Positions 16,216 through 26,085 are shown, counted from the stretch's first letter. The stretch: 64,000 nt of DNA from an uncultured Bacilli bacterium (GCA_934120715.1 CAKOUW010000005.1:32164-96163); one strand, 5' to 3'. The notes: generated from the sequence alone by a model not told the origin. Program-made: numbers and translations.

Positions 16216-19086
16216 ATGAAAAAAATATCAGTAGTAATAATTAAAAATGATAATATAGAATACTTTATGAGATGTATTGGAAGTATTATAAAACAGAGTT
16301 ATGCAAATTTAGAAATTTTAGTAGTTAATACTAACGATGAAAGTATTGATTACTTGAATGATCAACGAATTAAAATAATATCAACTAAAGAAAAACTTAG
16401 CATTCACGATTATAGGGTGCTCGCCCTAAAACAGTGCACTGGAGATTATATTTCATTCGTGGATTCAAATGACTATGTTTCTTGCGATTATTACAGATCC
16501 TTAATTAGCAGTGCTGAAGAAAACAAGGCAGATATAGCAATTTCATCATATATTGATATTAATAAAAAATGTATTTATAATTTTATTAATATTGATGAAA
16601 TATATTCAGGAGAAAAAATTTTAAATACTTTTTTTTCAACAGAAGGAAAAAACAACAGATGGTATTTATTGGAATTAAAATTAATTAATAAAAACATAAT
16701 AAATAAAATTTTGGATGACTATAAAGAATTAAAAGCAAATAGTAATATTGAAGATGATATCCTAATTTCTATATTATTATTTCAACGCACAAAAAAATTG
16801 TGTTTTTGTAATTTCGCCGAATACTATTTATCTAGAAAAGACTACTGGAACCAAGAAATTTCTAAGAAAATTTTTAGCAATAAAATATATACTATTTACA
16901 AAAAAAATGTTGATAATTGGTCAGTTTTAAAAAAAGATTCAGACTATTACTTATCAAAAAGTAGATATAATGATGGCCTAGAAAAAATTAAAAACATTAT
17001 AATTAATGGTAATGTAGAAGTCGTTAGCTTTGATATGTTTGATACACTTGTAGTTAGACCATTTTTTAGGCCATTAGACTTATTTGTTTTAATGGACAAA
17101 GAGTTTATAAACATTGCCGGGTGTAATCCTGTTATTAAATTTTCAAAAATAAGGATTGAGGCAGAAGAAGAATTAAGAAAAAATAATGTTGAAGTAACAC
17201 TACTGCAAATATATGATTATATAGCAAAATTTTATTCAATTGACAGAAAGAAAGTATATAAATTAAAAGAATTAGAAGAAAAATTAGAATTAAAGTTTTG
17301 TACAAAAAGAAATACCGGTTATCATTTATATTCTTTAGCAAAGTACTTAAACAAGAAGATAATTTTAACTTCTGATACTTATTTTTCAATGGAAGAAATA
17401 ACAAAAATATTAGAAAATAATGATTATGAATTTGACTGTATATATTTATCATCAGAAATAATGCAAACTAAAAACAATGGTAATTTATATGAACATATTA
17501 TAAAATTAGAGAAAACAAGCAACATTATTCATATTGGCGATAATTTGCATAGCGACATAGATATGGCTAAAAAATATGATCTTAAAGTAGGATATTTGCC
17601 AAGAACTGTTGATGTGATGATGAATGAAACAAATATAAATGTAAATAATTGTGGATGTTTATATCAAGACTTTGATATGTATAATATAAATACAGATGTC
17701 TACCTAAGAAATTTTGGTGTAAGATGTGCTACAGCAGTAGTCGCTAACAAGTACTTTGACAATCCATTTAAAGAATTTATGGATAATACAAAATTTAATT
17801 CTGATCCGACATTTATAGGATATTTCAGCTTGGGTATGCATCTATTAGCACTTTCAAATTGGCTTTTAACAGATACTAAAAGTAAGCAAATAGATTCCCT
17901 TTCATTTATGGCTAGAGATGGATATTTACCATTAAAGGCCGCTAAAATATTTAATAAAAATACCAGAATAAATGATAACTTATTAATAAACTACATATAT
18001 GTTTCACGACGTGCCCTAATGCCACTTATCCTTTCTAAAAAAGAAGCTATAAATGCAATTGATACCTATATAGATTATAAATTATTTTCACCAAAAACCA
18101 TAGTAAATCAATTTCAAACTATTATAAATGAATCAAAAATAGATAAATATAGAAGTATACTAATCGACAAAAATATTGCATACAATACAAATTTTAATAG
18201 TAGACTAGAATTTTATAAATGCCTATCGATTGTATATGATAATTTATTGGACTCAACTAGGTATGACGACTATTTAAAAATTGTAAGAAAATATTTTGAT
18301 GATAATTTTGTAGGAAATGCAGCTACCTTTGATATAGGATATAGTGGAAAACCAGAATCAATTATTTCTAGTATAATAGGACGCCCAATAAATACTTACT
18401 TTTTTCATTCAACATCGAGCGATGCATATAACAATTCATATATATCAAATTGCAAGTTAAATACATTTTATGATTTTATGCCAACATTAACTGGGACAAT
18501 TAGAGAACTGTTTTATTCAGATTCTAATCCATCAAGTATTGGGTATAAAAATGTAAACGGACGAGCAGTACCAATTTTTGCTGATAATGAAAAATATACA
18601 TTTTTTAATAAACAAATGCTGGAATATGTACAAGAATATGCTTTAAAATTTGTGAATGATTTTTCGAAACTGTTTTCAGAATATATGCCAGCACTTGATT
18701 TAAATAAATTTTATTTTTCAATTCCATATGAATACTTTTGCAATTATGCATCAAAAAATGACAGATTATTATTTACAAATTTAATATTTGAATCAAATGT
18801 TAATGATACTAATCAATTAAACTATTACATAGATATGATTCTTGATAGCTATAACTATTATAATCACAATAGAAGCACAAAAAAACTTGAAAATGACATA
18901 AATAAGATAACAGCAGAAATAGAGATGAAAACCCAGGAAAAACTGATTAAGTTGGGATATAAACAATTGCCAAAAAGTAGAGCTAAGAGGATTCTTTATT
19001 ACATAATGTTTGATCGCAAATCAATGATTTTAAAATGGAATGAATGGAAAAAGCGAAGAAAAGGAATTAGTAGAAAGAAAAAATAA
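16216..19086 (+). CDS. GT2-like / HAD phosphatase-like / C-terminal domain three-part protein
   Basis: Start ATG 16216 follows GGGAGGAAAT; the longer frame from 16165 has no ribosome site. The product is ~956 residues. Residues 1-~230 resemble GT2 (ISVVIIKNDNIEYFMRC) but with DSND where DSDD is usual and a weak first Asp motif, so activity is uncertain. Residues ~265-465 are a HAD domain: SFDMFDTLV (nucleophile motif), ILTSDTYFS and HIGDNLHSDIDMA. Residues ~480-956 form a domain with SFMARDGYLPLKAAKIF and ATFDIGYSGKPES, known to me from HAD-containing proteins of surface-glycan clusters but without assigned function. It probably makes or modifies a phosphorylated glycan. Codon use is more AT-rich than in the preceding genes. 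Confidence 0.7.
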   Translation: MKKISVVIIKNDNIEYFMRCIGSIIKQSYANLEILVVNTNDESIDYLNDQRIKIISTKEKLSIHDYRVLALKQCTGDYISFVDSNDYVSCDYYRSLISSAEENKADIAISSYIDINKKCIYNFINIDEIYSGEKILNTFFSTEGKNNRWYLLELKLINKNIINKILDDYKELKANSNIEDDILISILLFQRTKKLCFCNFAEYYLSRKDYWNQEISKKIFSNKIYTIYKKNVDNWSVLKKDSDYYLSKSRYNDGLEKIKNIIINGNVEVVSFDMFDTLVVRPFFRPLDLFVLMDKEFINIAGCNPVIKFSKIRIEAEEELRKNNVEVTLLQIYDYIAKFYSIDRKKVYKLKELEEKLELKFCTKRNTGYHLYSLAKYLNKKIILTSDTYFSMEEITKILENNDYEFDCIYLSSEIMQTKNNGNLYEHIIKLEKTSNIIHIGDNLHSDIDMAKKYDLKVGYLPRTVDVMMNETNINVNNCGCLYQDFDMYNINTDVYLRNFGVRCATAVVANKYFDNPFKEFMDNTKFNSDPTFIGYFSLGMHLLALSNWLLTDTKSKQIDSLSFMARDGYLPLKAAKIFNKNTRINDNLLINYIYVSRRALMPLILSKKEAINAIDTYIDYKLFSPKTIVNQFQTIINESKIDKYRSILIDKNIAYNTNFNSRLEFYKCLSIVYDNLLDSTRYDDYLKIVRKYFDDNFVGNAATFDIGYSGKPESIISSIIGRPINTYFFHSTSSDAYNNSYISNCKLNTFYDFMPTLTGTIRELFYSDSNPSSIGYKNVNGRAVPIFADNEKYTFFNKQMLEYVQEYALKFVNDFSKLFSEYMPALDLNKFYFSIPYEYFCNYASKNDRLLFTNLIFESNVNDTNQLNYYIDMILDSYNYYNHNRSTKKLENDINKITAEIEMKTQEKLIKLGYKQLPKSRAKRILYYIMFDRKSMILKWNEWKKRRKGISRKKK

Positions 19087-19172
19087 TATTTTATAATGGT
19101 TCTTGCGTCAATTATTATTTAAATAAAAAACTTGAGCTATATAAAAAGTGTATATCATAATGATAACTTTGG

Positions 19173-19178
19173 TATAAT
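19173..19178 (+). promoter_or_regulatory. Extended -10 promoter
   Basis: TTGGTATAATC contains TGn-TATAAT, an extended -10, about 20 bases before the GT2 start at 19198. No good -35 is seen, as expected for this promoter type. Confidence 0.5.
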
Positions 19179-19197
19179 CAGAAAGAGGTGTTTAAGA

Positions 19198-20148
19198 ATG
19201 AAACCAATTTTATATGTCGTTGTTCCATGTTACAATGAGGAAGCAGTTTTAGAAGAGACAACAAAACAGTTAAAACAAAAATTAACAAATTTAATTCAAA
19301 ATAAGAAAATTTCCGAAAAAAGTAAAGTAATGTATGTAAATGATGGTTCTAAGGATAAAACATGGGAAATAATAAAGAAAATAAATCAAAAAGAAAAACT
19401 TTTTACCGGAATAGCACTATCTCGAAATAGAGGACATCAAAATGCACTTTTAGGTGGATTAATGATTGCAAAAAATTATGCTGATATAGTAATTAGTATG
19501 GATGCTGATTTACAGGATGATATTAATGCTATTGATGAAATGATACAGAAATATAAAGAAGGTAATGATATTGTGTATGGAGTGCGAAGCACTAGGAAAA
19601 AGGATACATTCTTTAAGAGAACAACTGCAGAAGGATTTTATAAATTTATGAAGTTTTTAGGAGTTGACTGTGTTTATAATCATGCAGATTATCGCCTGAC
19701 TTCTAAACGAATATTAGACGAATTAGAAAACTTTAAAGAGGTAAATCTATTTTTAAGAGGGGTGTTTCCACTAGTAGGATATAAATCGGACGTGGTCTAC
19801 TATGAAAGAAACGAGAGATTTGCTGGTGAATCAAAATATCCACTGAAAAAAATGTTGAATTTTGCATGGGATGGAATAACTTCATTTAGTATTAAACCGT
19901 TAAGATTTATATGTGCAGTTGGCTTTATAATACTATTGGTAAGTATATTTATCATGATATATTCATTGATCAGAAAAATAACAGGAAATACAGTCGAAGG
20001 ATGGAGCTTTCTTTCCATATCAGTATGGTTTATTGGTGGATTGCAGATGTTAAGTACAGGAATAATTGGTGAATACATAGGAAAAATGTACAGTGAGACA
20101 AAAGCTAGACCTAGATACATTATTTCAGAAAACCTAGAAGAACGATAA
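19198..20148 (+). CDS. Polyprenyl-phosphate glycosyltransferase (CsbB/GtrB-like GT2)
   Basis: Start ATG 19198 has an AGAAAGAGGTG site; the longer frame from 19132 runs through the promoter. The product is 316 residues. The GT2 domain holds VVVPCYNEEAVLEET, VNDGSKDKT and SMDADLQDD (DxD). NHADYRLTSKR matches the ADYRL signature of the GtrB/CsbB/dolichol-phosphate-mannose-synthase-like group. Two C-terminal membrane helices (~233-257 and ~268-292) agree. These enzymes load a sugar onto undecaprenyl phosphate, which is then flipped (often by GtrA) and used outside by a GT-C enzyme such as YfhO; both partners occur in this window. The gene stands alone. Confidence 0.85.
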   Translation: MKPILYVVVPCYNEEAVLEETTKQLKQKLTNLIQNKKISEKSKVMYVNDGSKDKTWEIIKKINQKEKLFTGIALSRNRGHQNALLGGLMIAKNYADIVISMDADLQDDINAIDEMIQKYKEGNDIVYGVRSTRKKDTFFKRTTAEGFYKFMKFLGVDCVYNHADYRLTSKRILDELENFKEVNLFLRGVFPLVGYKSDVVYYERNERFAGESKYPLKKMLNFAWDGITSFSIKPLRFICAVGFIILLVSIFIMIYSLIRKITGNTVEGWSFLSISVWFIGGLQMLSTGIIGEYIGKMYSETKARPRYIISENLEER

Positions 20149-20234
20149 TCAGTATAGCTAAATGGAATTTCTGCAAAATAGTGTTAAAAAAACTTTATAA
20201 CAGTATTTAGTGTAGCGTCATTTCTATTATCTAG

Positions 20235-20346
20235 CTTTGATTAGAGAAAAGGAGGTAATATTGGCAGCCAAAGTTTGTTTTTCAACCACAATACTTTAAA
20301 TTGATAATTTTTTGATATAAAAGACTTCTATAGACTCTAATCAAAG
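20235..20346. repeat. 12-bp inverted repeat flanking 88 bases
   Basis: CTTTGATTAGAG (20235-20246) and CTCTAATCAAAG (20335-20346) are exact reverse complements. The spacer contains the GGAGGTAAT sequence. It could be a long-range RNA stem, a protein-binding site or the ends of a small invertible segment. No recombinase gene is adjacent. Confidence 0.6.
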
Positions 20347-20507
20347 GTTTGGAAGTTTTAAAAATTTTTATATAAGTTTAATTAAAATCTTCTACGAAAA
20401 GGCAAAAATATATCTGAAAAATATTCATATTAATAATCACAAACTTTATATCACACTTAAACATGTTAAAATAAAAAAGAAAAGTTGTTTAAAACAATGA
20501 ATATACA

Positions 20508-20516
20508 TGATATAAT
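20508..20516 (+). promoter_or_regulatory. Extended -10 promoter of the ABC exporter operon
   Basis: TGATATAAT (TGn-TATAAT) lies 38 bases upstream of the permease start. A TTGTTT candidate -35 exists but with a 20-base spacer. Confidence 0.5.
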
Positions 20517-20554
20517 CTATAGGAAGACAAATATAAGCAAGGAGCAGTATTACG

Positions 20555-21367
20555 ATGATAACAATAAAAAATATTTTTTACAATTTTAAACATTATTGGT
20601 ACTTAATGACCCAACTGATTATAAGGGATTTTAAAAGAAAATATAAAAGAAGCGTTTTAGGCGTTCTTTGGAGTCTATTATATCCGGTTTTAATGATGAC
20701 AGTTATGGCTATTGTATTTTCACAAATGTTTAAGTTTAAGGTAGATGGAATAAATTATTTGGTTTATTTGATGACTGGTATTATTATGTGGCAATACTTT
20801 GCAGAGGCAAGTAATAGTGCTATGACTTCTGTTGTTGAAAACTTTGCATTAATAAGCAAGGTATACATTCCAAAATATATTTTTCCTTTTGCAAAATGCT
20901 TATTTGTAGGAATCAATTTTTTATTAACATTGATTCCATGGATAGGTTTAATTATCTTGACTCAATTTGGACTTGGCAATTATCCAGCTAATATAAATAT
21001 CTATTATCTGATATTACCATACATATTCACATGTCTGTTTATATTCACGATAGGTATGGGTCTTATATTATCATGTGTATCAGTATTTTTAAGAGATGTA
21101 TTTTATATATATGGTATTGTCTTAACAATTTGGAATTATTTTACACCGGTGTTTTATAGCATTGAAATTCTGCCATCATCACTACAAAAATTATTTGTGA
21201 TTAATCCTCTATATCAATATATTAGTGCCGCAAGAGATATAGTTCTATATGGAAATTGTCCAAGCATAACTAGATTATTATTACTTGGAACAATATCCAT
21301 AATTACTTTAGGAATTGGATCATTAATATTCAAAAAGAATCAAGATAAGTTTATATATTACATTTAG
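20555..21367 (+). CDS. ABC-2 type polysaccharide export permease (TagG/Wzm-like)
   Basis: A 270-residue membrane protein with six hydrophobic segments and the N-terminal signature of the family, LIIRDFKRKYKRSVLGVLWS, then LYPVLMMTVMAIVF. NYFTPVFYSIEILP and NPLYQYISAARD in the C-terminal half are also typical. With the ATPase that follows it would export a lipid-linked glycan or teichoic acid across the membrane. The start follows an AAGGAG site. The ATPase gene begins ten bases after the stop, with its own AGGAGG site inside the gap. Confidence 0.92.
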   Translation: MITIKNIFYNFKHYWYLMTQLIIRDFKRKYKRSVLGVLWSLLYPVLMMTVMAIVFSQMFKFKVDGINYLVYLMTGIIMWQYFAEASNSAMTSVVENFALISKVYIPKYIFPFAKCLFVGINFLLTLIPWIGLIILTQFGLGNYPANINIYYLILPYIFTCLFIFTIGMGLILSCVSVFLRDVFYIYGIVLTIWNYFTPVFYSIEILPSSLQKLFVINPLYQYISAARDIVLYGNCPSITRLLLLGTISIITLGIGSLIFKKNQDKFIYYI

Positions 21368-21377
21368 GAGGTTTAAA

Positions 21378-22142
21378 ATGATCAATATAAAGAATGTAGG
21401 TATGAAGTTCAATTTGGGTATTGAAAAAAGCTTTTCTTTGAAACAAGGCTTTGTGAATTTATTTGATCCCAGAATTAGAAAAAAAAGGAAAAAAGAAAAA
21501 GAAAAAAGTACGTTTTGGGCACTAAAAGATGTAACATTTAACATAGATAAGGGAGAAGTAGTCGGATTAATAGGAAGCAATGGAGCAGGTAAATCAACTC
21601 TTCTAAAAGTTGTTAGTGGTGTTATGAAACCAACAATTGGCAAAGTGGAAGTAAATGGCCTTATTTCTCCTATGATTGAATTAGGTGCAGGCTTTGATGA
21701 TGAATTAACGGCTAGAGAAAATATATTTTTAAATGGTTCTATTTTAGGATACCAAAAAGACTTTTTAGAAAAAAAGTTTGATGAAATAGTTGAATTCTCT
21801 GAGTTAAAAGACTTTTTGGATGTTCCAGTTAAAAATTTTTCCTCTGGTATGGTTGCCAAATTAGCTTTTTCTATTGCCACAATAGTTGATCCAGAAATTC
21901 TTATTGTCGATGAGATATTATCCGTTGGAGATATTAAATTCCAAGAAAAAAGTCGAAAGAAAATGATGGAATTAATCAAGGGTGGCACCACAGTGTTATA
22001 TGTTTCACATTCACTAGATTCAATAAAAGAATTATGCACTAAAGTGGTTTGGTTAGAACATGGCCAAATAGTTGACATAGGTGAACCAGAAAAAATATGT
22101 AACGCATATTATAAAAAGCAATTGGGGAAAGATTATCAGTAA
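21378..22142 (+). CDS. ABC exporter ATPase (TagH/Wzt-like)
   Basis: A 254-residue nucleotide-binding subunit. Walker A is IGSNGAGKSTLLK, Walker B is EILIVDEILSVGD and the switch His is in VLYVSHSLDS. The signature loop reads NFSSGMVAKLAFS, the SSGM variant usual for polysaccharide exporters in place of LSGGQ. The length lacks the ~150-residue C-terminal carbohydrate-binding domain of long Wzt/TagH forms, so substrate recognition probably lies elsewhere. It pairs with the permease just upstream, and a terminator follows directly. Confidence 0.93.
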   Translation: MINIKNVGMKFNLGIEKSFSLKQGFVNLFDPRIRKKRKKEKEKSTFWALKDVTFNIDKGEVVGLIGSNGAGKSTLLKVVSGVMKPTIGKVEVNGLISPMIELGAGFDDELTARENIFLNGSILGYQKDFLEKKFDEIVEFSELKDFLDVPVKNFSSGMVAKLAFSIATIVDPEILIVDEILSVGDIKFQEKSRKKMMELIKGGTTVLYVSHSLDSIKELCTKVVWLEHGQIVDIGEPEKICNAYYKKQLGKDYQ

Positions 22143-22149
22143 AAATCAA

Positions 22150-22178
22150 AAATAGTACTCAACCAGAGTACTTTTTAT
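22150..22178 (+). terminator. Terminator of the ABC exporter operon
   Basis: AGTACTC, an AACCA loop and GAGTACT (7-bp perfect stem) are followed by TTTTTAT. Confidence 0.85.
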
Positions 22179-22265
22179 ATAAGCATGAGTATGAATGCAG
22201 GTTGTAAAAGGGGTATACATTTGTTATAATTATTGTAACTATACAAAGAAAATGGGAGGTATAAT

Positions 22266-24068
22266 TTGAAAAAATATATACATTACTGTTGGTTCGGTGG
22301 AAAGCCACTACCAAAGCTAGCACAAAAGTGCATAGAAAGCTGGAAGAAATATTTGCCAGATTTTGAAATTATAAGATGGGATGAACAAAACGTTGATCTA
22401 AATGAGTGCCCCTTTATTAAAGAAGCTTATGCAAAAAAAGCTTGGGCCTTCGTTGCTGATTATACTAGAACAAAGGCATTATATGAAATGGGGGGAATCT
22501 ACTTTGATACCGATATGGAAGTGACAAAGGATGTAACGGATATTCTTAAAAAAGGCTCATTTCTAGGAGTGGAAGATACAGGAAAAGTAAATTCTGCGGT
22601 ATGGTATGAGGAAAAAGAACATGGCTATTTAAGTAGCAAGTTACTAAAACAGTATCGTGAATTCAAAGGGTTTAATAATGAAACTAAAGGTGAAGTAGCA
22701 ATACCAAAGCTAATAACAGCAATATTAAATGAAAACAATTTTGATCCAAACAGTAAAAAAATACAAAAGCTTCCTCACGATATTTATATATACCCACGTG
22801 ATTATTTTTATCCATATTCATATAATTGGGAGAATAATGTTTTTACAGATAACACATGTATGATCCATTATTTTGATGCTTCATGGATCCCATTAAAAGA
22901 TAAAATAGAAATAAATTTAGTAAGAAAAATTGGAAGAAAAAGGACTATAAAGATATTAAATACATATCGCATAGGAAAGGATATTATAAGGAAGTGTGCA
23001 AAAAAAATTCTATTTCCAGTGGTAATCTATCGAGATCATAAAAGAAAAATGGCAAAAATAGATGAAAATTATTTGGCAAGAGTTAAAAATACAATAAATG
23101 AAATTAATAAAAATAAAAACAAAGAATATATAGCATTTTATAATGGTGAATGGCTAGGAGTAACAAGCTCATGCAAAGAATTATTCAAAAATACAATTGA
23201 TTGCGGAGAACTATTAAGAAAAAAGGATATTAAACAAATAGCAAATGCAATTTTAAATAATAATATTCACCAGGTAATATTTAACGCAATGTCAATGACT
23301 GATATGGATATAGCAGTTAATATAAAAAAGAAAAATCCAAAAATTAAAATAAAATCATTTTGGCATGGAAGCCATTCCCAAGTTTTAGATCACAGTGGCT
23401 GGGAGAGAAATGTCAGGATAATAAGACTACATAAATCAGGTATAATTGATGTCATGGCAACTTGTAAGAAGAGCCTACTAAATTTTTATAAAAACGAAGG
23501 GTACAGATCATTGTTTATTACAAATAAAGTTACATCTAATATAAAGGCAGAAAAACAAAACACAGATGGAATAAAAATAGGATTGTATGCTGCCAAATGT
23601 GATGATTGGAGAAAAAATATGTATTCTCAGATGGCCGCTGTGTCATTAATACCTAATGCCATATTAGATATGGTACCACTAAATGAAAATGCCAAATCAT
23701 TTGCAAAGGTATTAGGGATGAAAATAGACGGAATAGAAAAGTCATTATCAAGAGATGAATTGCTAAAAAGAATGTCAAAAAACAACTTAAACTTATATGT
23801 AACTTACTCAGAGTGTGCCCCAATGCTTCCGCTTGAAAGTTTTGAAATGAATGTTCCATGCTTAACAGGTAATAATCACCATTACTTTGAAGATACTCCA
23901 TTAGCAAAATATCTAATCGTAGATAATGAGGAAGACCCTGAAGCTATAAAGGAAAAAATAGAAGAATGCTTAAAAAATAAAGAAACAGTATTGAATGAAT
24001 ATAAAATATTCAAAGAGAAAAATTTGCAAGAGGCAGAAAAAGAAATAAAAGCCTTCTTAGATATGTAG
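22266..24068 (+). CDS. GT32-type glycosyltransferase with a second GT-B-like half
   Basis: The start is TTG 22266, six bases after GGGAGGT; no ATG is better placed. The product is 600 residues. The N-terminal ~230 residues match the GT32 'glycosyltransferase with DXD' family: IHYCWFGGKPLP, ADYTRTKALYEMGGIY and YFDTDME, where DTD binds the metal. Residues ~280-590 resemble a degenerate GT-B (GT4-like) fold, with SFWHGSHSQVLD and then SECAPMLPLESFEMNVPCL and a following acidic helix. The same C-terminal half recurs at the start of the next gene's product, so these neighbours share a module. It probably adds two different sugars. It is followed by another GT gene ten bases on. Confidence 0.8.
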   Translation: MKKYIHYCWFGGKPLPKLAQKCIESWKKYLPDFEIIRWDEQNVDLNECPFIKEAYAKKAWAFVADYTRTKALYEMGGIYFDTDMEVTKDVTDILKKGSFLGVEDTGKVNSAVWYEEKEHGYLSSKLLKQYREFKGFNNETKGEVAIPKLITAILNENNFDPNSKKIQKLPHDIYIYPRDYFYPYSYNWENNVFTDNTCMIHYFDASWIPLKDKIEINLVRKIGRKRTIKILNTYRIGKDIIRKCAKKILFPVVIYRDHKRKMAKIDENYLARVKNTINEINKNKNKEYIAFYNGEWLGVTSSCKELFKNTIDCGELLRKKDIKQIANAILNNNIHQVIFNAMSMTDMDIAVNIKKKNPKIKIKSFWHGSHSQVLDHSGWERNVRIIRLHKSGIIDVMATCKKSLLNFYKNEGYRSLFITNKVTSNIKAEKQNTDGIKIGLYAAKCDDWRKNMYSQMAAVSLIPNAILDMVPLNENAKSFAKVLGMKIDGIEKSLSRDELLKRMSKNNLNLYVTYSECAPMLPLESFEMNVPCLTGNNHHYFEDTPLAKYLIVDNEEDPEAIKEKIEECLKNKETVLNEYKIFKEKNLQEAEKEIKAFLDM

Positions 24069-24078
24069 GAGGATAAGT

Positions 24079-26085
24079 ATGATTGAGAAGAGTTTAGATA
24101 TAATATACAATAAAAAATACTTAATTATTATACCTGATAGTGAAAAATATTTATTTGAAGATTTTGAATATACTCTACAAAATGCAATTTTAATGAAAAA
24201 TAATATTGATGATATTAATTTTTTCATTAAATTTATTAATCAGAATAACATCCCAAGAATTGTATTTGTAGACTATCAAGGAGAGTATGAAGAAGTAATA
24301 AACAGTTTAAAAACATCATATGAAATAGATTTTATATTTACAAAAGCACTAGGAGCATTATCAGAACAGCATATTTACTATATGTTTGATAGTATATATA
24401 GACTTTATAAAGATAAAGTTATAACAAAATTAGCATTTCTTGATAGGGGCTTTTACGAGTCACTAAAATTAAAAAACAAAAACATATTCTATCTTAAATT
24501 AGATACCCCTATATCATCTAAGACAAATTATAATGTAGCAGAAAAGTCAATAGGAGTAATAGGCGACCAAAATAATGCCAAGCATAGCTTTTATAATTGC
24601 TTAAGTGCTATAAAACTAACAAAAAAGTATAAAGCTAAGATATGTAAACCTAATCATGTTACAAAAGAGTTTATCAAAACATTTTCAATTGAATGTGATA
24701 TAGTTAATAATAGAGAAAAACTTTTAGAAGAAAATGCCGTAAATTTATACATTAATTTTACAGATAACAATAATTTAGAATTTATAAAAAGTATGGATAA
24801 GGGTATTCCATGCATTTTAGGAAATAATGAAATAATAGATAAAAATAGTAAATTGAGTGATTACCTAGTTGTGAAAAGTGATGATAATATAGATGAAATT
24901 GCAGCCAAAATTAATCAAATACCTCAGATAAGAGGTGACATACTAAAAGAATATAAGAGCTTTAGAGAAGAATATAGCAAGAGTGTTAAAAAATTAAAAA
25001 ATATTTTTTTAGAAAATGAAAATTTTGAATTACCTAAATTAGAATATGAAAAACTGATAACAATTGTAGTACCTGTATACAACGTAGAAAAATATTTGGC
25101 ACATACACTTGATTCTATAATCACAGCTGCGCCAGAAGATTCAGAAATATTAATTATAAATGATGGATCAAAAGATAATAGTGAAGATGTAATCTTAGAA
25201 TATAAAAATAATTACCCTCAATTAATAAGATATATAAAACAACAGAATCACGGTTTGGGTAATGTAAGAAATGTAGCCTTAAAAGAGGCAAAAGGAAAAT
25301 ATATAGCCTCAATTGACTCAGATGATACAATCAATTCTTCATTTTTTGATGAAGCTATGCCATACTTGGAAAATGACATAGATATTGTTATGTATGATTG
25401 GTTAACAATTAATGAAGATGGAAGATTTACAACACCAGCACTAGATGGAGTATTTAGAAATTTAAATCGTTATGAGGGATTACTTTACACTACAATAATG
25501 CCATCTACGTGTAATAAAATAGTGAAAAAGTCTCTATATGAAAAACTTAATATAAAATTTGTGGAGGATAAATTTGAGGATTTAAGCACTAATCCATTTA
25601 TCATGCTTGCAGCAAGAACAATAAAATACATTAATAAACCATACTATGAATATTACATCAGAAAAGGCTCTATAATGAGAAGCAAGCCGGGACTAAGTAT
25701 GATTAATATTATTAAAGAGGTAAATAATCGCCTTAAGAAATATAATGATTATTTAAATATAGATATAGAGCTATTTAAATATTATACATTTTCATGGCGT
25801 ATAGAGGAATACATTTTTAATCAACTATATACAATAGATGTTGAAGAAATAGAAAGTTATTTAAATTATGTAAATGATAACATCAATGACATTATAAATG
25901 AAATCATTACCAGCAAAGAGTATATTAATATGTTAGAAAACTTAAAAAATCAAAAATTAAAAGAATATATAATAAAAAGAAATAAAAGTTTCATGGACGG
26001 AAATATTTCAAAATTTATTAAAAATGTTAGAAAAGAAAATAAGTATTATAAACTAACTCCACCAATAATTTATTATGGAGATTAA
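24079..26085 (+). CDS. GT-B-like / family 2 glycosyltransferase fusion
   Basis: A 668-residue protein preceded by an AGGAGGATAAGT site. The first ~320 residues resemble the C-terminal half of the upstream protein (SMDKGIPCILGNNEIIDKNS against SFEMNVPCLTGNNHHYFEDT) but lack recognisable catalytic residues. From ~328 a complete GT2 domain follows: ITIVVPVYNVEKYLAHTLDS, IINDGSKDNSE and ASIDSDDTINS (DxD). FVEDKFEDLSTNPFI holds the probable ED base region. The C-terminal ~150 residues are Lys/Asn rich. The context is surface-glycan assembly; acceptor and sugar are unknown. Confidence 0.8.
   Translation: MIEKSLDIIYNKKYLIIIPDSEKYLFEDFEYTLQNAILMKNNIDDINFFIKFINQNNIPRIVFVDYQGEYEEVINSLKTSYEIDFIFTKALGALSEQHIYYMFDSIYRLYKDKVITKLAFLDRGFYESLKLKNKNIFYLKLDTPISSKTNYNVAEKSIGVIGDQNNAKHSFYNCLSAIKLTKKYKAKICKPNHVTKEFIKTFSIECDIVNNREKLLEENAVNLYINFTDNNNLEFIKSMDKGIPCILGNNEIIDKNSKLSDYLVVKSDDNIDEIAAKINQIPQIRGDILKEYKSFREEYSKSVKKLKNIFLENENFELPKLEYEKLITIVVPVYNVEKYLAHTLDSIITAAPEDSEILIINDGSKDNSEDVILEYKNNYPQLIRYIKQQNHGLGNVRNVALKEAKGKYIASIDSDDTINSSFFDEAMPYLENDIDIVMYDWLTINEDGRFTTPALDGVFRNLNRYEGLLYTTIMPSTCNKIVKKSLYEKLNIKFVEDKFEDLSTNPFIMLAARTIKYINKPYYEYYIRKGSIMRSKPGLSMINIIKEVNNRLKKYNDYLNIDIELFKYYTFSWRIEEYIFNQLYTIDVEEIESYLNYVNDNINDIINEIITSKEYINMLENLKNQKLKEYIIKRNKSFMDGNISKFIKNVRKENKYYKLTPPIIYYGD

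Larger units (their letters stand above)
20149..20554. other. 406-base intergenic region before the ABC exporter
   Basis: No convincing gene. It contains a perfect 12-bp inverted repeat (see the repeat entry), a free-standing GGAGGTAAT ribosome-site-like sequence followed by a 12-codon TTG frame (20262-20300), and an extended -10 promoter near the right end. The rest is plain AT-rich DNA. Confidence 0.6.

Noticed and set aside
20262..20300. A 12-codon TTG leader peptide (MAAKVCFSTTIL)
   Set aside because: It has a good ribosome-like site but no promoter, attenuator hairpin or regulatory codons, so it is mentioned only within the gap entry.
21323..22078. Long minus-strand frame opposite the ABC ATPase
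   Set aside because: The plus strand has all Walker motifs; the minus frame is a compositional shadow.
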